DNA of 64,000 nt from Clostridium kluyveri (GTDB lineage Bacteria > Bacillota > Clostridia > Clostridiales > Clostridiaceae): NCBI RefSeq assembly GCF_001902295.1, contig NZ_CP018335.1, forward strand, positions 2,542,001-2,606,000, read 5' to 3'. Numbering within the stretch: the first letter of the stretch is position 1; each line of letters begins with the position of its first letter. Of this stretch, positions 44,848-54,289 are shown piece after piece. The notes beneath the pieces were generated by a model that did no database searches, was not told where the DNA came from, and worked only from the letters and a program-made list of their open reading frames with translations. The translations under genes were made by a program, and so were the position numbers.

Positions 44848-46071
44848 TTATTCAGTTTTTAAATTTGATTCTCCATTTTCTATTAATATCTTACTGCTTA
44901 TTAAGAAAAAACTTTGAATAAACATAAATATACCCGTACCTATAAGTAACCATTCTATTTTAATCATATCTGATATTGGTCCAAATATCAGCATTCCAAG
45001 AGGCATCATAGAACTGGATATCATAGTCAGCACTCCAAATACCCTACCTAAAAAATCCTCCTGTACTTTTTCTTGCAATAATACCATAGAAGGAGTATTA
45101 AATAGTGGTATAGCTATTCCAACTAGACCCATAAAGATTAAATACAACACAAAATTAGGTGTAACTCCCAGAAAAAAAGTACATGCTCCTATGAGGAAAC
45201 TTGACAATGTCATTGTATAAATTCTATTTTTAAATCCTCCCCAATAGGCCATAGCTACCCCTCCCAATATCATACCACTGGAAAAAGCAATTTCAATTGA
45301 AGTTAATCTCCATACATCATTTCCAAAACTTCGTGATACCTGCAGAGGAGTTAAAAATGCGGCAGGAGCCGATAAAAAGAAAAATCCAATACAAAATAAA
45401 AAGAACTTCTTTATATACTCATGATTTTTAATATACGTAATTCCCTTTTTCATATCTACAAAATAACTATTGGTCTGTTTTCTTAATGCTTTATTATGGG
45501 CAGGAACATGTAAGAATAAAACCAGCATAAAAATTGCTGCAGCCGCAGTGACAACATCTATAAAAAATATTATCTCTATTTTAGTTATAGTAAGAAGTGC
45601 TCCACTAACCATAGGAGATATCAACATAACAATTGATTGTATACTTCCATTTACAGCATTAATTTTAGTAAGTTTATTTTCAGGTATAAGCTGTGGAATA
45701 AATGCACCTATTGCAGGAGTTTGAACGGCTGTTCCAAGAGCTCTTATGGCAGATATAACAAATAACAACCATACTTTGTCATATCCCAGAAGAAATAATA
45801 TTGCCAGAATAAACGTTGACATCGCAATAAAAGAATCAGATAAAATAATTAATATTTTTCTATCATACCTATCAGCCCACACCCCTGCAAGAGGAGAAAG
45901 AAAAAATATAGGGAGAAAACCGCTGACAATTGATATGGTCATCATAATTCCAGATTGTGTTTTTAATGTAATAAACCATATAATGGCATATTGAACTAAG
46001 GATGTTCCAAAAAGGGATATGGTTTGGCTAGCCAAAAAAATCATTATGTTCTTTTCCCAATTTTTATTCAT
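44848..46071 (-). CDS. Major facilitator superfamily exporter (macrolide-efflux type)
   Basis: About 407 residues, twelve hydrophobic segments, with the MFS loop 2-3 motif GVWADRYDRKILI and a fold like MefA-type exporters of the DHA3 family. ATG at 46071 follows GGGAGTG; the upstream start at 46104 has no site. It is convergent with the HD gene and divergent from hydA. The substrate is unknown; drug export is the usual guess. Confidence 0.85.
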   Translation of the reverse strand: MNKNWEKNIMIFLASQTISLFGTSLVQYAIIWFITLKTQSGIMMTISIVSGFLPIFFLSPLAGVWADRYDRKILIILSDSFIAMSTFILAILFLLGYDKVWLLFVISAIRALGTAVQTPAIGAFIPQLIPENKLTKINAVNGSIQSIVMLISPMVSGALLTITKIEIIFFIDVVTAAAAIFMLVLFLHVPAHNKALRKQTNSYFVDMKKGITYIKNHEYIKKFFLFCIGFFFLSAPAAFLTPLQVSRSFGNDVWRLTSIEIAFSSGMILGGVAMAYWGGFKNRIYTMTLSSFLIGACTFFLGVTPNFVLYLIFMGLVGIAIPLFNTPSMVLLQEKVQEDFLGRVFGVLTMISSSMMPLGMLIFGPISDMIKIEWLLIGTGIFMFIQSFFLISSKILIENGESNLKTE

Positions 46072-46875
46072 ATATAAACTTTCACTCCCATCATATTTAA
46101 TCATATTTCATTATACCAGAAAATTTTTTAGGTACATATCTTAATGGGATGAAATTAAACAACAGAAGTATATTTTTATAAAATGAACAGTTTCCTGCAA
46201 GTCCAATAATTAAAAATTATAAAAAAACAAAGTACATCTATATATGCTTTAATAAAAATCAAATACTATCTTTAGAAATTAATCATAGTATAAAAAATCA
46301 CAATAGAATATAGGGAACATATAAAATTTTTTTATAGTTTCTTAAAAAATAAATGTATGTCCATAGTAAATTAATAAAAAATAAGTACTACAAATATAAA
46401 TAGCTCAATAGTTCTTTCCTTTCTCTCACTGTAGTTTATCTAAATTAATAGGCTAAATATTCTGCTATATATTTCTAATCTATTATATTTTCTACCATAA
46501 TATTATAAAAATAATAAGCCAATTTTAAATTTACATAACCCATATAAGATGATATAATTTAGTTAATACAAGAAATAAATTTCATTTTAGGCTTAAATCA
46601 GAATATTTATTGAATGATTTCACAGATGATTTCCCTAAAAATGAATAAATAAAATCATAAAATACCTATTAAGTGCTGTATATATGTTTAAATCGGCTAA
46701 ATACAGTTGAAAATATTTTGTAATCTGAAATGTTAAATTTTTATCATTCCAATTTTCAGAAAACGGTTTCGATTGTTAATATAACTACTAACTTAATTTA
46801 TAGCAATTATTTTTAAAAATTTATATTAAATTTAAAATACAGTACTTAAGGAAAATATTTAAAAGGAGTATTTAA
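46072..46875. other. Long AT-rich intergenic region before hydA
   Basis: Some 800 bases with no gene seen on either strand, very AT-rich. The right part has a Rex-like site (46730-46747) and a GAAAACGGTTTC motif (46760-46771) close to a catabolite-control site. The left part holds the MFS promoter. No riboswitch or RNA gene was recognised. Confidence 0.55.
46730..46747 (+). promoter_or_regulatory. Rex-like operator upstream of hydA
   Basis: ATGTTAAATTTTTATCAT matches TTGTTAANNNNTTAACAA at 11 of 14 fixed positions. A weak promoter (TTGAAA, 18-base spacer, TGTTAA) overlaps it, so a Rex-like repressor would block transcription. Confidence 0.5.
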
Positions 46876-48618
46876 ATGATTACAGTTATTTTAGATGGTA
46901 AAGAAATAAAGGCAAAGGAAAACTCAACTATATTACAGGTAGCAAGAGATAATAATGTGGATATACCTACACTATGTTATCTAAAGGATTGCATGAATAT
47001 TGGTAAATGTGGAGTCTGTCTTGTGGAGGCAAACGGTAAAATTATAGTGGCCTGTGCCACAAAAATTGAAGAAGGCATGGTTATTGATACTAAATCAGAG
47101 GCTGTGAAGGAGAGAATTAAAAAAAGAATATCTTCACTTCTAGATACCCATGAATTCAAATGCGGACCATGCCCAAGAAGAGAAGATTGTGAATTTTTGA
47201 AACTTGTAATCAAAACTAAAGCAAAGGCTTCAAAACCATTCTTGCCGGAAGATAGAGAAAAATATATAGACTCAAGGAGCAGCGCACTTGTACTAGATAG
47301 GACTAAATGTGTATTGTGTGGTAGATGTGTAGCAGCATGTAAGGTACACTCTGGTACTTCTGTAATGCAATTTATAAAAAAAGATGGTAAGAGAACTGTT
47401 GGAATTGAAAATAACCCTTGCTTTGATAATTCAAATTGTCTATTATGTGGACAATGTGTTATTGCATGTCCTGTAGGTGCTTTAACTGAAAAACCTCATA
47501 TATCCAGAGTACAAGAAGCACTAAAAGATCCAAAGAAACATGTAATAATTGCCATGGCACCTTCTGTTAGAGCCGCTATTGGTGAATTATTTAACATGGG
47601 ATTTGGCAAAGATGTAACAGGTAAAATTTATACTGCTTTAAGAATGCTTAATTTTGACAAAATATTCGATATAAATTTTGGAGCTGATATGACTATAATG
47701 GAAGAAGCTACAGAACTTTTGGAAAGGATAAAAAATGGAGGTCCTTTTCCAATGTTTACATCCTGCTGCCCTGCCTGGGTAAGACAGGCTCAGAATTATT
47801 ACCCTGAATTGCTTGAAAATCTTTCATCTGCAAAGTCACCACAGCAAATATTCGGCACTGCAACTAAAACTTATTATCCATCTATATCCGGTATAGAAGC
47901 AAAAGATATATATACTGTTACAATAATGCCTTGCAATGACAAAAAATACGAAGCAGATCTTACTGATATGGAAGTTAATGGTATGCGATGTATAGATGCT
48001 GTGCTAACTACAAGAGAACTTGCTAAAATGATTAAAGCTGCCAAAATTAAATTTACATCTCTTGAGGATAGTGAAGCAGATGCTGCTATGGGTGAATATA
48101 GCGGGGCTGGTGTCATATTTGGTAATACCGGTGGAGTTATGGAAGCTGCTCTTAGAACTGCAAAAGACTTTGCAGAAAATGTGGATCTTAAAGATATAGA
48201 ATATAAGCAAATTAGAGGATTAAAAGGCATAAAAGAATCTTCTGTTGAAATATCCGGCAACACCTATAATATAGCTGTAATTAACGGTGCTGCAAATTTA
48301 TTTGATTTTATAGATTCCGGAAAAATGGGAGAAAAACAATATCATTTTATAGAAGTTATGGCCTGCCCTGGCGGTTGTATAAATGGTGGTGGACAGCCTC
48401 ATTTAAATTCACTCAACAGAGAACTTGTAGATTACAGAACCTTGAGGGCCTCTGTATTATACAATCAAGATGACCATCTGCCAAAGAGAAAATCACATGA
48501 AAACACCGCAATAATAAAAATGTATGACACTTATTTTGGTAAGCCAGGACATGGACTTGCACATGAGCTTTTACACTTTAAATATACAGAAGATTCCTCT
48601 GAATCTAAAATTGTTTAA
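46876..48618 (+). CDS. hydA: Monomeric [FeFe] hydrogenase
   Basis: The 580 residues match the length and order of CpI (C. pasteurianum, 574): a 2Fe-2S domain (CYLKDCMNIGKCGVC at 34-49), a His-Cys 4Fe-4S site (HEFKCGPCPRREDC), two 4Fe-4S ferredoxin motifs, and the H-cluster domain with FTSCCPAW, MPCNDKKYE and EVMACPGGCINGGGQP. The enzyme produces or takes up H2 with ferredoxin and needs HydE, HydF and HydG, which are not here. The start ATG follows AAAAGGAG. A Rex-like site is upstream. It is monocistronic, with a terminator right after. Confidence 0.97.
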   Translation: MITVILDGKEIKAKENSTILQVARDNNVDIPTLCYLKDCMNIGKCGVCLVEANGKIIVACATKIEEGMVIDTKSEAVKERIKKRISSLLDTHEFKCGPCPRREDCEFLKLVIKTKAKASKPFLPEDREKYIDSRSSALVLDRTKCVLCGRCVAACKVHSGTSVMQFIKKDGKRTVGIENNPCFDNSNCLLCGQCVIACPVGALTEKPHISRVQEALKDPKKHVIIAMAPSVRAAIGELFNMGFGKDVTGKIYTALRMLNFDKIFDINFGADMTIMEEATELLERIKNGGPFPMFTSCCPAWVRQAQNYYPELLENLSSAKSPQQIFGTATKTYYPSISGIEAKDIYTVTIMPCNDKKYEADLTDMEVNGMRCIDAVLTTRELAKMIKAAKIKFTSLEDSEADAAMGEYSGAGVIFGNTGGVMEAALRTAKDFAENVDLKDIEYKQIRGLKGIKESSVEISGNTYNIAVINGAANLFDFIDSGKMGEKQYHFIEVMACPGGCINGGGQPHLNSLNRELVDYRTLRASVLYNQDDHLPKRKSHENTAIIKMYDTYFGKPGHGLAHELLHFKYTEDSSESKIV

Positions 48619-48655
48619 TAGATAGAAAATTGCAAGCAAAATTATAAAATTTTTG

Positions 48656-48692
48656 AGGGTATTTACTTGAATAAAGAGTAAATACCCTTTTA
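48656..48692 (+). terminator. Terminator of hydA
   Basis: AGGGTATTTAC (48656-48666) pairs with GTAAATACCCT (48678-48688), 11 bp, then TTTTAC. Confidence 0.85.
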
Positions 48693-48792
48693 CTATAATT
48701 TTATCAGCAAATACTATGCCAATACACTTTTTATTGTAAGAAGTTTGCTATAACTAGGTATTTTATAAAATCCAAAATGTCCTTATAAAAAG

Positions 48793-48857
48793 ATGTTGTA
48801 AAAAACAACATTTCCCTCAAACAACAGTGCTGTTTTTTACAACACTGTTGTTTTTTT
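48793..48857 (+). ncRNA. Leader-like RNA with mutually exclusive helices
   Basis: Three helices can form. A: ATGTTGT (48793-48799) with ACAACAT (48805-48811). B, a terminator: AACAACAGTG (48820-48829) with CACTGTTGTT (48843-48852) followed by five T. C: GTTGTAAAAAACA (48795-48807) with TGTTTTTTACAAC (48831-48843), 13 bp. C breaks both A and B, as in attenuators or riboswitches. It lies 130 bases upstream of the DUF503 gene. No known riboswitch class was recognised. Confidence 0.5.
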
Positions 48858-48988
48858 ATACGCTTTACAGAAAGTTTTTAAATCTTTTAATTTTATAATA
48901 TTATAAGATAATATCTAAACAGTTGTATAATTTATATACTTATGATATAACTTCTTGTAGGAATCATTTAATATGGAGAGTATAGCTT

Positions 48989-49276
48989 ATGAAAATTTTA
49001 TTTATGAAAATTACTTTAAGAGCCTCCTGGGTACATTCACTAAAAGAAAAGAGAATGATTGTAAAAAGTATAACTCAAAAACTAAAAAATAAATTCAATA
49101 TATCCGTATCAGAAATCGCTGAACAGGATACCCATAAAACCATAATTATAGGCATTGCAGGAATATGTGCAACTATAGCACAAACAGATTCTACCATGGA
49201 AAATATTATAACTTTCATAGAAAATAACACTGATGCTGAGATAATTCATATTGAAAAAGAAGAACTTAAAATATGA
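48989..49276 (+). CDS. DUF503-family protein (YlxP-like)
   Basis: The 95 residues, with LRASWVHSLKEKRMIVKSI and NISVSEIAEQDTHKTIIIGIA, match the DUF503/YlxP family, small alpha-beta proteins found in many Firmicutes, often near translation genes. The start ATG follows GGAGAG at eight bases. Its stop overlaps an ATG by four bases (ATGA), but the better start of the next gene is at 49318. The gene is expressed behind a leader with alternative helices. The function is not known. Confidence 0.85.
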   Translation: MKILFMKITLRASWVHSLKEKRMIVKSITQKLKNKFNISVSEIAEQDTHKTIIIGIAGICATIAQTDSTMENIITFIENNTDAEIIHIEKEELKI

Positions 49277-49317
49277 ACAATATAATATATAATTTTAGGA
49301 AAGAAAGGGAACTAAAG

Positions 49318-50259
49318 ATGAATCCACTAAAACATATTTTAAAAGATTTTAAAGTTATTATTTTAGATGGTGCTCTCGCCACAGAACTTGAAAGAAGAGG
49401 CTGTAATATAGATGATTCCCTATGGTCAGCAAAAATGCTTGATGAAAACCCCAAAATAATAGAAGATGTACATTATGACTACTTTGTATCAGGAGCGGAT
49501 TGTGCTATTACCTCAAGTTACCAGGCCACTCTTTTCGGTTTTATGGAAAAAGGCTTTAAAGAAGATGAAGCCATAGAACTTATAAGGCTTTCTGTACAAG
49601 TAGCAAAAAGGGCAAGGGATAGATTCTGGGAAAATCCCTTAAATAGAATAAACAGACCCAAACCACTAATTGCAGGTTCAATAGGTCCTTATGGCGCTTA
49701 TCTTGCAGATGGTTCTGAATATATAGGCCATTACAATATTTCCGAAGAAGAATTAATGGAATTTCACAGACCAAGAATGAAAATTTTAATAGAAGAAGGA
49801 GTTGATATTCTGGCCTGCGAAACAATTCCAAGCCTTGTGGAAGCTCAGGCAATTTTAAAACTACTGGAAGAATTTCCTTCAGTTTATGGCTGGATAAGTT
49901 TTAGTGCCAAAGATGAATTAAATATAAGTGAGGGAATCTCCATAGCTAAATGTGCCAAGTATCTGGATTCAAACCGCCAGGTGGCTGCCATTGGAGTAAA
50001 TTGTACTCCACCTAAGTATATAAATTCATTAATTGAACAGATTTCAAAAAATTCCTCAAAACCCATAATAGTGTATCCAAATTCCGGAGAAGAATATGAT
50101 GGTATCACCAAGACCTGGCATGGAGACTCTTCCAGTGAAGCTTTCAGCTGCAGTGCCAAAGGATGGTTTGATAGAGGAGCCAGACTTATAGGCGGCTGCT
50201 GCAGAACAACTCCTGAAGATATTGAATCTACCTGCAAAGTTCTTAAAAATAACCTTTAG
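49318..50259 (+). CDS. mmuM: Homocysteine S-methyltransferase
   Basis: About 313 residues, the usual length for the family. It has the N-terminal LDGALATELERRG, and the zinc-binding cysteines in GVNCTPP and the C-terminal GGCCRTTPEDI. Such enzymes transfer a methyl group from S-methylmethionine or SAM to homocysteine to give methionine. The ATG at 49318 fits the family N-terminus; the ATG at 49273 would add 15 residues and overlaps the DUF503 stop. Both genes form a plus-strand unit. Confidence 0.93.
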   Translation: MNPLKHILKDFKVIILDGALATELERRGCNIDDSLWSAKMLDENPKIIEDVHYDYFVSGADCAITSSYQATLFGFMEKGFKEDEAIELIRLSVQVAKRARDRFWENPLNRINRPKPLIAGSIGPYGAYLADGSEYIGHYNISEEELMEFHRPRMKILIEEGVDILACETIPSLVEAQAILKLLEEFPSVYGWISFSAKDELNISEGISIAKCAKYLDSNRQVAAIGVNCTPPKYINSLIEQISKNSSKPIIVYPNSGEEYDGITKTWHGDSSSEAFSCSAKGWFDRGARLIGGCCRTTPEDIESTCKVLKNNL

Positions 50260-50271
50260 AAAATGATAGTT

Positions 50272-50301
50272 CCGGAGGCGTTAGCTAATTGCAGCCTTCG
50301 G
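50272..50301. terminator. GC-rich stem between convergent genes
   Basis: CCGGAGGC (50272-50279) pairs with GCCTTCGG (50294-50301), one G-U pair. It has no clear T run on either strand, so it is a weak terminator at most; its GC content stands out. Confidence 0.4.
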
Positions 50302-50308
50302 ATAAATA

Positions 50309-51532
50309 TTACAGTTTCAAATTTTTATAAATAATCTCTCCAATATATTCATATCCTTTGTCACTGGGATGTGCGGTGTTTTTTCCGCTACTTCCAGAAT
50401 AGTCATTCTTATCCACTCCAAATAGTCCTAATTTTTGGGCAGCAGTATAATCTTCAAAATAAGCCTTGTAAATATCTATAACACCCACATTATATTCATC
50501 TGCTATTTCATACAGTACTTTTATGTAATCTGGCCAATTATTCGCCCATGAATCTGCAGGCTTCTGGTTTGACACCAGGCATACATCACTCCCTCTTCTC
50601 TTCCAATAGCTCACTAACTTTATCATACTTTCCTTATACTCTTTAAAAGAAACTCCATTTCCCGCTTCATTAAGTCCAAAAGATAAAAGTACAAGATCTG
50701 GTTTCTGGGAAGCATTCCATACCTCTTCTGTGAAATTTCCTTCAAAATAACTTGCCATTTTGCTGGAAATTGCTATTTTATCAATTTGAACTCCTATTTT
50801 GCTGGATGAAGCAACTGCACCTTCTATAAAAATATTTGAATTTGTACTTGGAATTACCTTCAATTCATGTTTTTCATCATTTAAACCAGAATAATGAGCT
50901 TTATTTGAAAAAGTTATTGATTGTCCTAAACAATTTATAATTCCTATTTTTTTACCATCTATTACTATGTCTGCTGTACCCCCATCCTTTGCCCTGGAGT
51001 ATAATAAATCCAAATCTGTCCCAATAAAATTCAAAGTCAAAGGGGATTCATTCCCAGAAGAAATTGCAAAACACCCTCCAAAGCCTCCTACATTAGATGT
51101 AAATTCTTTAGATGCACCAGAGACACTCCATCCACTACCCAGTGTCCACCTTGGCTTAGTTCCTTCAGGCAAGGCACCTTCATAAACACTAATAAATCCT
51201 TCTCCTGCATTTCCATATTGATTTTGTAATAATGATTTCATTACACCTACCCAGGACTTGTTTACCTCATCGCTGGAATATTCCCCTCTTGTATTGGATT
51301 CACCTATACAGTATATCTTTACCTTTTTTTTATTCACATTTTTTAATGCATTTTTATATTTATACAGACTGCCTTCTATATTATAACCATATTCTCTATA
51401 ACTCATCTGTTTCTTGGTTGCTTTTTCTTCATAACCAGTGTTAACTGGAAAATTGGTTTTCACCCATGAACTCATAGGAAAAATTACACAAAATAAGACT
51501 ATGAAAACAACAATAAATATTTTTTCTCCCAT
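50309..51532 (-). CDS. Secreted SGNH/GDSL-type hydrolase
   Basis: About 407 residues with an N-terminal membrane or signal segment (IFIVVFIVLFCVIFPMSSW). The SGNH block I serine is in YCIGESNTRG (near residue 75), an Asn-containing block in LSFGLNEAGN, and the catalytic Asp/His pair near the end (TAHPSDKGYEYI). Such enzymes remove acyl groups from sugars or lipids outside the cell. It is the last gene of a four-gene unit after kdpE (gap 21 bases). The link to potassium is by position only. Confidence 0.85.
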   Translation of the reverse strand: MGEKIFIVVFIVLFCVIFPMSSWVKTNFPVNTGYEEKATKKQMSYREYGYNIEGSLYKYKNALKNVNKKKVKIYCIGESNTRGEYSSDEVNKSWVGVMKSLLQNQYGNAGEGFISVYEGALPEGTKPRWTLGSGWSVSGASKEFTSNVGGFGGCFAISSGNESPLTLNFIGTDLDLLYSRAKDGGTADIVIDGKKIGIINCLGQSITFSNKAHYSGLNDEKHELKVIPSTNSNIFIEGAVASSSKIGVQIDKIAISSKMASYFEGNFTEEVWNASQKPDLVLLSFGLNEAGNGVSFKEYKESMIKLVSYWKRRGSDVCLVSNQKPADSWANNWPDYIKVLYEIADEYNVGVIDIYKAYFEDYTAAQKLGLFGVDKNDYSGSSGKNTAHPSDKGYEYIGEIIYKNLKL

Positions 51533-51553
51533 AATTATTCCTCTTTTAAAATT

Positions 51554-52252
51554 TTATTCTTCAACAAACCTGTATCCTACTCCAACCTCTGTATATATAT
51601 ACTCAGGTTGGGAAGGATCTTTTTCTATTTTTCTTCTTAAATTGGCCATGAAAACTCTAAGTGACTGTGTTTCATTTCCAAGGGATGTTCCCCAGATTTC
51701 CTTGGTAATAAAATTATGGGTTAATACTTTCCCTGAATATTTGCAAAGAAGTTCCATTATCCTATATTCTATGGGGGTTAAATGTATTTCATCATCATTT
51801 ACAGTTACACGTCTCTTATCAAAATCCACAAAAAGCTGTTTTACCTTGAAAGTATGCATTGCCGTATTTTCCTTTTCATTTGATGTGCCGTGCCTTAAGG
51901 ATACACGAATTCTGGCTAAAAGTTCCCCTATTCCAAAAGGCTTGGTTAGATAATCATCAGCTCCTTTGTCAAGAGCTTCAACTTTTTGTCTTTCTTTTTC
52001 TCTGGCAGATACGATTATAATTGGAATATTTGATAATTCTCTTATTTTTGATATAACTTCGATTCCGTCAATATCTGGAAGGCCCAAATCAAGTATAATA
52101 ATATCTGGATTATTTGCCATAGAAAGTGCAATAGCCTCCTTTCCCTTGTCCGTTTCAATATATTTATACCCTTGTGATGATAAAGCTGCTGCTATAAAAT
52201 TTCTTATAGGTTTATCATCTTCAACTATAAGAATATAAGGCTTATCTTTCAT
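51554..52252 (-). CDS. kdpE: KdpE-like response regulator
   Basis: The 232 residues have a receiver domain (EDDKPIRN, the phosphorylated Asp in IIILDLGLPDIDG, and KPFGIGELLARI) and an OmpR/PhoB winged helix (LTPIEYRIMELLCKY, then RVFMANLRRKIE). ATG at 52252 follows AAAGGA at seven bases. It overlaps the end of the kdpD gene by 11 bases. In other bacteria KdpE turns on potassium transport genes. Confidence 0.92.
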   Translation of the reverse strand: MKDKPYILIVEDDKPIRNFIAAALSSQGYKYIETDKGKEAIALSMANNPDIIILDLGLPDIDGIEVISKIRELSNIPIIIVSAREKERQKVEALDKGADDYLTKPFGIGELLARIRVSLRHGTSNEKENTAMHTFKVKQLFVDFDKRRVTVNDDEIHLTPIEYRIMELLCKYSGKVLTHNFITKEIWGTSLGNETQSLRVFMANLRRKIEKDPSQPEYIYTEVGVGYRFVEE

Positions 52253-54233
52253 AATTAATTTCCTTTCTCTTTTCTTTTGGAATATTAAATTTAAAAACAG
52301 CCCCTCCTTCTTTTTTGTTGTAGGCTGTAATTTTTCCTCCATGTAATTCCACTATGGACTTGCAAATGGCAAGGCCCAAGCCTACTCCCCTCCTTGAATC
52401 GGATACTTTACTCCCATTTGTAAAAAATCTATCAAATATATAAGGTAATATTTTCTCAGGTATACCCTTGCCATTGTCAACTACTTCAAAAATTACATCT
52501 TTACTTTCCTCATGAACCCTTATTTCTACAAGGGATCCTTTGGGAGAAAATTTAACGGCATTGTCAAAAAGATTTATAAGTACCTGTTCAATTAAACTCC
52601 CATCCATGGAAACCATTATAATCTTTTCAGGAATATTTACTTTTACCCTATGATATTTGAAGCATTTAGAACTTCTCTGAACTGCCTCGGATACTACTTC
52701 CTCCACCAATTCCATATTCTTAGTTATATTTACATTTCCTTCGTCAAATCTTGTCATACTTAGTAGGTTTTCAACTAATCTTATAAGCCACTCTGTATCA
52801 TCATAAATTCCAATTAATAAATCTTTTTTTGTATTTTCATCTATGAATTCACCATTTTCCAGTATTGTACTTACGGAGCCCTTTATACCTGCAAGGGGAC
52901 TTCTTAAATCATGGGAAACTGATCTTAAAAGATTGCTCCTAAGTCTTTCCCTTTCAATTTGAACTTTAGAAGCCTCCTGCTGACTCGAAAGGATTTCTCT
53001 ATCTAAAGCCACCGCCATCTGTCCCACAATAGTTTGAACAATAAATTTCTGTTCCCTGTCAATAATCCCCTGGGAGCAAGAGATTCCAATTACCCCCAGC
53101 ACTTTGTTATGCACCTTTACAGGTGTGTAATATACATCACATTGACCAAAAACATCCGTACCTTTTCCCGATTCCTTTCCATTTAAAAAAGTCCAATAGA
53201 CTATTTTCTCATCATTTAAAAATATACTTTTACTATCTGATTTATTTTCATTATATATTAAAGGGCTAGATAGTTTACCCTTTTCTTCTAAATACCCCAC
53301 TACATTCCTGTTGATTAACCTGGAAATGTATTTTATACCTGTGGAAATCACATCATAGGTACCCACTGTACTTAATAATTTACTGCTGGCCCTATAAAGT
53401 ATTTCCGTTCTTTTTTCCCTGGTGTAGGAATTATAAGCCTCCTTTTGTATTCTATTTGTAAGACTGCCAATTACAAATGAAACTATAAGCATAATTGCAA
53501 ATGTAGTTATATAATTTTTATCGTAAAACTGCAGTGAACCCCTGGGCTGTACAAATAAATAATTAAATATCAATACCCCTACTATGGAAGATATTATGCC
53601 CATCAAATATCCCTTGGTCTTTATATATACCATTATAACCCCTAAAATAAAAATCATAATCTCATTCACATCAGTAAATCCCATATAATTAAGAAATTTT
53701 GCAATTACAGTTGCAATTGCCATAATAATTATGGTCTCAACAATTTCTTTAAATGATAACATTTCATTACTGAATTCTGAAATAAAATTACTCTTCTCCT
53801 TCTTGTAAAAAGGACTTGGTATAATGTACACATCAATATAGTCATTGGAATCCATAATTTTATCTACCAAGTCCTTTTTATAGAAATGAGATATACTGGT
53901 AAACTTTTTATGATTTTTCCCTATTATTATTTTAGTAACATTTCTCAATTCAGCATATTGTATTATCTGTTTATCCACACTATCTCCATACACTGTGACC
54001 ATTTCTCCTCCAAGCTGTTCCACCAAATTGAAGTAGGAATTCAATCTTTTCTTCTCCTCCCGGCTCAATGTTTGGGATTTTATAGACTCTACATACAATA
54101 CTATGAATTTTGAATTACAATTTTTCGCCATTTTTACAGCAGTTTGTATCACTTTTTCCGAAGATGGAGAGGGACTTATGCAGGCCATTATCTGTTCAGA
54201 AGACTTCACTGAAGTGTTCTCCTCCTTTGACAT
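52242..54233 (-). CDS. kdpD: KdpD-like sensor histidine kinase lacking the N-terminal KdpD domain
   Basis: About 663 residues. It starts with a universal-stress-protein domain (residues 15-140), then a four-helix DUF4118 membrane region (about 180-270), a GAF-like domain, a HisKA domain with the phosphorylated His in SVSHDLRSPLAGIKG, and an ATPase domain (NLFDNAVKFSPKG, DNGKGIP, GVGLGLAI). The roughly 200-residue N-terminal P-loop domain of classical KdpD is absent. The ATG at 54233 follows GGAGGGGAG. It is 56 bases after the potassium transporter. Confidence 0.92.
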   Translation of the reverse strand: MSKEENTSVKSSEQIMACISPSPSSEKVIQTAVKMAKNCNSKFIVLYVESIKSQTLSREEKKRLNSYFNLVEQLGGEMVTVYGDSVDKQIIQYAELRNVTKIIIGKNHKKFTSISHFYKKDLVDKIMDSNDYIDVYIIPSPFYKKEKSNFISEFSNEMLSFKEIVETIIIMAIATVIAKFLNYMGFTDVNEIMIFILGVIMVYIKTKGYLMGIISSIVGVLIFNYLFVQPRGSLQFYDKNYITTFAIMLIVSFVIGSLTNRIQKEAYNSYTREKRTEILYRASSKLLSTVGTYDVISTGIKYISRLINRNVVGYLEEKGKLSSPLIYNENKSDSKSIFLNDEKIVYWTFLNGKESGKGTDVFGQCDVYYTPVKVHNKVLGVIGISCSQGIIDREQKFIVQTIVGQMAVALDREILSSQQEASKVQIERERLRSNLLRSVSHDLRSPLAGIKGSVSTILENGEFIDENTKKDLLIGIYDDTEWLIRLVENLLSMTRFDEGNVNITKNMELVEEVVSEAVQRSSKCFKYHRVKVNIPEKIIMVSMDGSLIEQVLINLFDNAVKFSPKGSLVEIRVHEESKDVIFEVVDNGKGIPEKILPYIFDRFFTNGSKVSDSRRGVGLGLAICKSIVELHGGKITAYNKKEGGAVFKFNIPKEKRKEINYER

Positions 54234-54289
54234 TATTTTCACTCCCCTCCACAATATTCTAAACATATATTCCTTTCAATTATACCCAA

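Noticed and set aside
46754..46775. GAAAACGGTTTC as a catabolite-control (cre) site in front of hydA
   Set aside because: It matches only the core and differs at both outer positions, so it was noted in the gap entry but not called as a site.
47874..48263. Minus-strand frame inside hydA
   Set aside because: It is a shadow of the hydrogenase coding frame, without a ribosome-binding site or recognisable domain.
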